Shown here: positions 58,761 to 64,000 of the stretch, in pieces
How the letters are laid out: each line of letters opens with the position of its first letter
Numbering within the stretch: position 1 is the stretch's first letter
Assembly (NCBI RefSeq): GCF_029873635.1
Contig: NC_080422.1
Location: forward strand, 8,959,764 to 9,023,763
Length of the DNA: 64,000 nucleotides
Direction: 5' to 3'
Origin: Malania oleifera
Taxonomy: Eukaryota; Streptophyta; Magnoliopsida; Santalales; Ximeniaceae
The notes under the pieces: generated by a model
Databases searched by the model: none
What the model saw: only the letters and a program-made list of their open reading frames with translations
Told to the model about the DNA's origin: nothing
Position numbers and translations under genes: made by a program

Positions 58761-59078
58761 TGATGGGTGGAGAGGATACTCAATCACTGGTTGTGACTAA
58801 AACCCAGTGATAATAAATTGTAATAACAATGTATTTCAATCTAAAAATAAATACAGAGAACTTCAAAGGACAACTCTCTCTCTCTCGCTCACTGGTTTTA
58901 CTCTTTCAACACCACACACTACATTGCACACACACACTTCTATTTATAGCATATTCTAAACCAAAATAATCAATAAATGCAGCTGGTAGGTGAGGTTGGT
59001 GATCAATAGAAGTGGGTGGTCGGCAGCCGTCGTCAACCATTGCTACCACCGTCCACCGTCAAGTTTACTCTTTCAACA
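58761..59078 (-). mobile_element. TNT1-like copia 5' LTR
   Basis: 318 bp. On the + strand it starts tgatgggtggag and ends ctctttcaaca (element sense TGTTGAAAGAG...CCCATCA). It contains a (tc)n tract and tatttatag near 58950. The matching 3' LTR is not in the window because the element was cut by the SIRE junction. Confidence 0.7.
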
Positions 59079-59079
59079 A

Positions 59080-59300
59080 CATCGTGGATCCTATAAGTTT
59101 TTTTTTTCTTTTTTATTTATAAATGGTATGTTGTAACACTACTACTACTACTACTACTACTATTATTATTATGGGCAACTATAAATAATTTGTGTATTAT
59201 AGTAGGAGGGAGAATGTTAGGTTGAAAGGTGTAAATTATGTTAAATATAAAATTGCCTAATAAATTTACGCATCAAATCACTTATCATGGATTCAACATT
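59080..59300 (+). repeat. Unidentified LTR-element end, copy 1
   Basis: Direct repeat of 63760-64000: catcgtggatc, poly(T), ataaatggta, (act)n(att)n, then agtaggagggagaa directly followed by tgttaggttg. The purine tract plus TGTTAG looks like a polypurine tract and LTR start on the + strand (LTR from 59215). No associated coding sequence is found. Confidence 0.55.
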
Positions 59301-59944
59301 AAAACACTTTCACGTGTTGTCTCCCTCCTCTTTCTTCTATTTTTTTTTTTACTTTTTTTAAAATATTTTTCTTGTTCATGGACCCATAATATATCAAACT
59401 TTATGTTATTTCAACAAAATTACATACTTTTTCTTTTTTCTAAAACAGGTTATATTGTATCATCCATCAACATTACTATATTCTACTTTTCAACATTTAG
59501 TTTTAATTTAATGTTTCAAAACTATTTGCGTTTTTAAATCCTTTAAAAAAAATCTCTATTTAAATAATTGAAAAACAAATAAAAATTTATTTTTTAAATA
59601 TGTTTTCATTAGTCCTACAATATATTAAGCATATGCAATTTTTATTGGTGTCTCAATTTTTCCTAAAAAATTCTCAAGTAGATGCAATGAAGGGTAGTAT
59701 ACCAAATATATACTTAAATATGTTATTTTAATTATCAGATATATTTATTTATTCTTTGATCCCTTTGAAATAAAAAAAGAGTAAGAAAATAATCGCATTT
59801 CTAATTGCAGTTTTATATATGTTCCAAAATCATATATTTCTTTGACTCATTAGAAAAAAAAATAAAAAATAAAAAACCAATTATATTTTGAGAAATCACC
59901 AACTTAATGCCTAAAGACCAAGTTAAACATAAACCAAGTAAAGT
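59301..59944. other. AT-rich interval before LINE copy B
   Basis: Possible continuation of the LTR that starts at 59215; its right end is not recognised. No gene is seen. Confidence 0.4.
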
Positions 59945-61580
59945 GAGCAAAGATGAAATGGTTGATTGATGGTGACCAGAATTCAAAGTTTTTCCATGTT
60001 GTGATTATGCAAAAAAAGCATAACTCTTGTGTAAATTCAATGGTGCTTCTTGATGGTTCGGTGTTGGAAAATATGCAGATAGTCCATGATGAGACTGTGA
60101 ATTATTTTGAGCAATTTTTGAGGCAAAATAGTTTAGTGCAGAGGTCAAATCTGGACGGTATTATCCATTTAGTGGTTTCTGAGGAGTCTATTGGTCAGTT
60201 GAGGGAAGAACCGATTGAGGAGGAGGTTTATAAAGCTATTTCTTCTATTTCTATAAATCGTAGCCCGGGACCGGATGGGGTTGGGTCTTCTTCTTATATT
60301 ACCTGTTGGAAGATTATTAAAAATGATGTGATGGATGCAGTAAGAGAATTCTTCAGAGGTGATATGTTGTCTCAGTATTTTTGTTCCTCTTTCATAGTGC
60401 TTATTTCTAAAGTAAAGGATCCTCAGTTTTTTGATAAATTTCGGCCAATGAGCCTTTGTAATGTAATCTATAAAATTTTCTCCAAAATCCTTATTGTTAA
60501 GCTTTCGTTGGTGATGTGTGATTTAATTTCTTTACACAAGGTGTTTTTGTGAAAGGGAGGAGTATTTTTGAAAATATTACGCTTGCTCAAGAGATGACAA
60601 AATTATTACATAGGCGGGTGAAAGGAAGTAATATAATACTAAAGTTTGATATCAGCAAAGCATATGATCGAGTGGAGTGGCCGGTGGTAGATTAGATTTT
60701 CCATGATCTTGGTTTTCCAGATTGGGTTTGTAAGTTGATTCAGAATTGTATTTCTACTCCATGATTTTCTATCATGATGCATGACACCTATAGAGGTTTC
60801 TTCAAGTAAAAAGGGGCTTAAGGCAAGGGGATCCATTGTCGCCGTATATTTTAATCATCATGGAAGAAGTTCTTTCTAAATTAATTCAAAAAAAGTTATG
60901 TGAGAAGCGGATTTTACCGCTTGCACATCCGTGTGGTGCACCTATTATATCATATTTTATGTACGTGGATGATGTTATATTTGCTAATGCTAGAAAAAAA
61001 TCTGTTCGATAGTTAATGGAGGTGATTAAGAAGTATCAAAACTGGACTGACCAAAGGGTGAACAAAGATAAATCGGCTATTTTTTTCTCAAATAAGTTGG
61101 GTGTTTAGGAGAAGGGAGAAATTCTTCAAGAGACTAGTTTTATTGAAGGTAAATTTCCTTTTACGTACTTAGGTGTGCCAATAGTGGATGGTAAATTGAA
61201 GGACTGCCATTTTGATCCTTTAATTCAAATCAGAAGAGAGTTGAGGACTGGAAAAGTAGACTATTGTCTCAAGGAGGTCGTCTTGTTTTGTTAAGACATG
61301 CGCTTTCGAGTATGTCTTTGCAAATGTCCCGAAATTGGTGATAAAAAAGATACAATGTATGTTTGCTTCTTTTTTCTGGGGATTTAAGGATGGAAAAGAA
61401 AAAATGAAATGGAAGGCTTGGAAGAAATTGTATGTTCCTGTGGAGGAGGGGGTATAGGAGTAAGGGACATTTCAGAAGTGCAACGGTCCTTGTTTATGAA
61501 GTTTGGTTGGCATTTTTTAACACAAAATTCTTTATGGGCTAAATTTTTGAAAGCTAAATATGTGAAAGGAGGACATATTA
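59945..61580 (+). pseudogene. LINE copy B reverse transcriptase
   Basis: Non-LTR reverse transcriptase. The frame 59953-60552 has NRSPGPDGVGSSSYITC and SKVKDPQFFDKFRPMSLCNV. A frameshift near 60535 leads to KGRSIFENITLAQEM, then DISKAYDRVEW near 60650 and an in-frame stop near 60692. The catalytic box is YVDD (FMYVDDVIF near 60960), intact unlike in copy A. More stops lie near 61010 and 61106. It is inactive. Confidence 0.85.
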
Positions 61581-62453
61581 CTCTTTGCAAACCTCGTGGA
61601 TCGGATTCTTTCTTTTGGAGGAAAGTTCTGTAGGGTATGCCTGAACTATTAAGCAAATCTAAGTGGAAGGTTAGAGAAGGAGATGTAAAATTGTGGTATG
61701 ATAAGTTTCTAGATTTAGGATCATTGTTTGCAGATTGTCCAGATGGTACTCATTCATATATCATATTAAAAAGATTTGGTTATTAATAATGTGTGGGATG
61801 TGAAAATTTTGTAGAGGATTCTGGGGTATAATAAAGCCGAAGAAGTGATGGAAAATGTGGGAAATCTTAGAAACTCTTTAGACATTCTGTTATGGCTCCC
61901 GAAAAAGGATGGTTGCTTTAATACAAAGTCTGCATGGGATGTTATCAGAGTTAGAACTCCAAAATTTGATTGGGCAAAGTGGGTATGAAATAAATGGTTA
62001 CCGAAAAAAATTGCTATCTATATGTGAAAGACTGCTTTTGAGTGGTTAAGCGTTGATGAAAAGGTGAGAAGAGTGGGGGTTTCACTTGCTTTGGCATGTA
62101 ATTTTTGTGAGATGAGGCAGCCGAAAGATATGGAGCATGTGTTAAATAAGGGAGACCTTACTACTGAGGTTTGGAGGAAGGTTTCAGTGGAGGTAGGTGT
62201 ATCTTTCTTGAGGCAACAAAGTTGGAAAGAAAGAGTCCAAATATGGTTTAATAGGGCTTCCAGATTTTCTCAATTGGGATCATTCATGGGTTTGATTTCT
62301 TATTTAGTAGTTTGGAGGCTATGGAGAGGGAGATGTGCGGCTAGAATGGAGGGAAAATTGGAGAGTAGTATAGATGTGTGGCTTTCAATTAAGTATTGGG
62401 TGGGGGGTTTTGTGCAGGAACATGACAGGAATGACTCAGTTAAAGGATGCTGA
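61581..62453 (+). pseudogene. LINE copy B connection and zinc-binding region
   Basis: Continues with KPRGSDSFFWRKVL, a stop at 61631, LWYDKFLDLGSLFADCPDGT, and a zf-RVT-type stretch: NTKSAWDVIRVRTPKFDW near 61920, KWLPKKIAIYM, then CNFCEMRQPKDMEHVL at 62098-62145, followed by an amphipathic segment to 62453. The normal C-x-x-C...H pattern is partly kept. Confidence 0.75.
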
Positions 62454-62534
62454 TTTTTGGATATTGTAGAATCTGGAACTGCAAATTGTAAATAAAAGAA
62501 TTAAAACTACGCAATGTGTGAGATGACTAAAATC

Positions 62535-63030
62535 GAGGCAAGGGAGGTCGAAACTAAATTTGGACAGGAACAGCTTGGGGAACACAGGGCCGACTGGTGG
62601 TGGTGGCATCCTTAGAGACCATACAAGTTCTTTTGTTTTTGGTTTTTCAAAATATTTTGGTTCTTATTCAAATAATGAAGCTAAATTGAGAGCTGTATTG
62701 GTGGAAATAAAGATTTGCAAACATTTGGACCATACTAGTATTGATATTAAATGTGATTCGAATATTGTAGTAAAATGGATAAAATCTAGTAAGTGCGTGT
62801 TGTAGTATTTGTGAGATTTTTGGGAGTAGCTTATTGGTTTATTGGAGGGAGCAGACTTTTTGATAAATCATTGATATAGAGAAGGGAACAAAGTGGCAAA
62901 TGTCTTGGCTCGACAATGTGCGATGGGGAGGAATAGTTTGTTTACCAATGGAGTCAATTCCCAAGAAGTTATCAATGATTTGTATAAACTGGAGAAGATG
63001 AGTAAGACGTATATGAGGTATGTTTAGCTG
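62535..63030 (+). pseudogene. LINE copy B RNase H domain
   Basis: Plant L1-type C-terminal RNase H. Acidic positions are seen in KLNLDRNSLG, YSNNEAKLRAVLVEI and IDIKCDSNIVVKWIKS, and a last GNKVANVLARQC block at 62890-62922 completes the fold. A stop at 62803-62805 and one near 62876 break it. The natural stop appears near 63026. Confidence 0.75.
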
Positions 63031-63298
63031 ATTTCCTATTGGTTTTGGTTTATACTTTATATTTTTTATCTTTTGTTTGTTTTGTTGCGTGAGGTTTGTT
63101 TTGTAGGTCCTTGTTTTGTTTTGTTTTGTTTTATTTGGACTTGTACCCCTGTTTTGGCTGGTTGTTGGTGTTGTTTTTTGGGAGGCCTTTTTAAAGTTGT
63201 CTTTTGTTTCTCCCATTGATTGTCTTGTAACCACAGTATTTCTCCGCCAAAAGTGAGGGTTTATCAATAAATAAATAGAGGTGCCGCCCTTCTTCTTT

Positions 63299-63317
63299 TA
63301 AAAAAAAATAAAAAAAA
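63299..63317 (+). other. LINE copy B poly(A) tail
   Basis: A-run with one T, preceded by tcaataaataaatagaggtg, which contains AATAAA. It marks the 3' end of the LINE. Confidence 0.8.
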
Positions 63318-63759
63318 TTGTTATTCTATTGTGCAATCTTTCCAAATGAAAATATTGGGACGAATGCATCTTTCTATTTTAATTTCTTGCTATTTTAATT
63401 TTAACCAGTGAGATGAAATGTATTAATAAGTAAATCAATTCTAATCCTCTTTTCCCTTCTCCCTTATATCACAATCTAAAATTCAAACATAGTATAATAT
63501 ATATAAATATTATTTTGGCTTGACATTCTCAACCAAATTTCAATTTTAACTAGTGTTGTGAAATATATATAAATTATTCTAATTCTTTCATACTTTCAAT
63601 GTGGGACAAAGGTTTATGAAGAATTTTTCCCTCTCTTATATTATAGTTAAAACTCAGTATTTATATGTATATATATACAATGTTTGCATAATATTAACAT
63701 GCAAGAGTATATTTTATTATCTAATTTGTTGCACATTTTTTTATTGACAAAGTATCGTG
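63318..63759. other. AT-rich interval after LINE copy B
   Basis: Contains two diverged copies of an aattttaac(c/t)agtg...gaaat segment (63397 and 63541), plus a caatgtgggacaaagg word often seen in plant LTRs. No gene is seen. Confidence 0.4.
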
Positions 63760-64000
63760 CATCGTGGATCTTACAAGCTTTTTTTTTCTTTTTTCTTTAT
63801 AAATGGTACGTTGTAACACTACTACTACAACTACTACTACTACTACTACTACTATTATTATTATTATTATTATTGACAGCTATAAATAATTTGTGTATCA
63901 TAGTAGGAGTGAGAATGTTAGGTTGGAAGGTCTAAATTATGTTAAATATAAAATTAACTAATAAATTTACGCATCAAATCACTTATCATGGATTTAACAT
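63760..64000 (+). repeat. Unidentified LTR-element end, copy 2
   Basis: Second copy of 59080-59300, with a longer (act)n(att)n tract. The polypurine-like aggagtgagaa is followed by an LTR start TGTTAGGTTGG at 63916. It runs off the window end. Confidence 0.55.

Larger units (their letters stand above)
59945..63317 (+). mobile_element. L1-type LINE, copy B (5'-truncated, with poly(A) tail)
   Basis: It starts abruptly in the ORF2 stretch before MKWLIDGDQNSKFFHV, so the endonuclease is missing (typical 5' truncation), and runs to a poly(A) tail at 63299-63317. It is closely similar to copy A over 6919-8579 and supplies the 3' part lost from A. Confidence 0.9.

Noticed and set aside
62839..63267. 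Minus-strand frame of 142 codons over the LINE 3' end
   Set aside because: Antisense to the RNase H end and the T-rich 3' untranslated region; Lys/Asn/Thr-rich low complexity.
1..64000. Transfer RNA, ribosomal RNA, or integrated plant pararetrovirus sequence
   Set aside because: No tRNA-like cloverleaf, rRNA segment or viral movement/coat protein motif was noticed by eye. All reverse transcriptase-related sequence fits copia, gypsy or LINE families.

Overview
This is a retrotransposon- and transposon-dense stretch of a plant nuclear genome. It is AT-rich, with SIRE- and TNT1-type Ty1/copia elements, a Tat/Ogre-like Ty3/gypsy family, L1-type LINEs and an En/Spm (CACTA) element. Two captured plant gene ends, SEC10 and SF3B1, also point to a flowering plant, probably a eudicot with a large genome; the species cannot be fixed from this window. 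No intact host gene was found. The only long undamaged coding sequences are two near-identical retrotransposon gag genes.

Layout, left to right. 1-1800: broken SIRE gag on the + strand, interrupted by a 24-C homopolymer. 2272-5497: 3' end of a SIRE element on the - strand (LTR, polypurine tract, RNase H remnant). 5600-6193: right end of a CACTA element. 6194-8579: LINE copy A, cut off by the next element. 8580-31422: a tandem Tat/Ogre-like, gag-only element on the - strand with three LTRs and two internal regions (LTR1-int1-LTR2-int2-LTR3). Each internal region has a 491-codon gag, no pol, and arrays of 46-, 66-, 42- and 19-bp repeats. 31423-32555: fragment of another LTR.

32556-53801: a roughly 21-kb CACTA element with matching termini and subterminal repeats. 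It holds a decayed TNP2 transposase (+), a decayed coiled-coil ORF (-), the last three coding exons of SEC10 and the 3' coding end of SF3B1, both on the + strand. Nested within it are a solo LTR of the same Tat/Ogre-like family (perfect CTGAT target duplication, sitting inside a SEC10 intron), a solo SIRE LTR and copia debris.

53800-59078: an internally deleted SIRE element joined to a TNT1-like copia element, both on the - strand. 59080-64000: LINE copy B with its poly(A) tail, lying between two copies of an unidentified LTR-element end.

Most interesting points. (1) The middle LTR of the three-LTR array is a mosaic: its left part matches LTR3 and its right part matches LTR1, the product expected from unequal crossing-over between the two LTRs of one element. 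(2) The CACTA element carries two host-gene 3' ends; the SEC10 piece still has an open frame and intact splice sites over three exons. (3) The gag-only element has a 46-bp array that is free of stop codons in all three frames of its sense strand, and scattered copies of a short motif resembling its polypurine tract.
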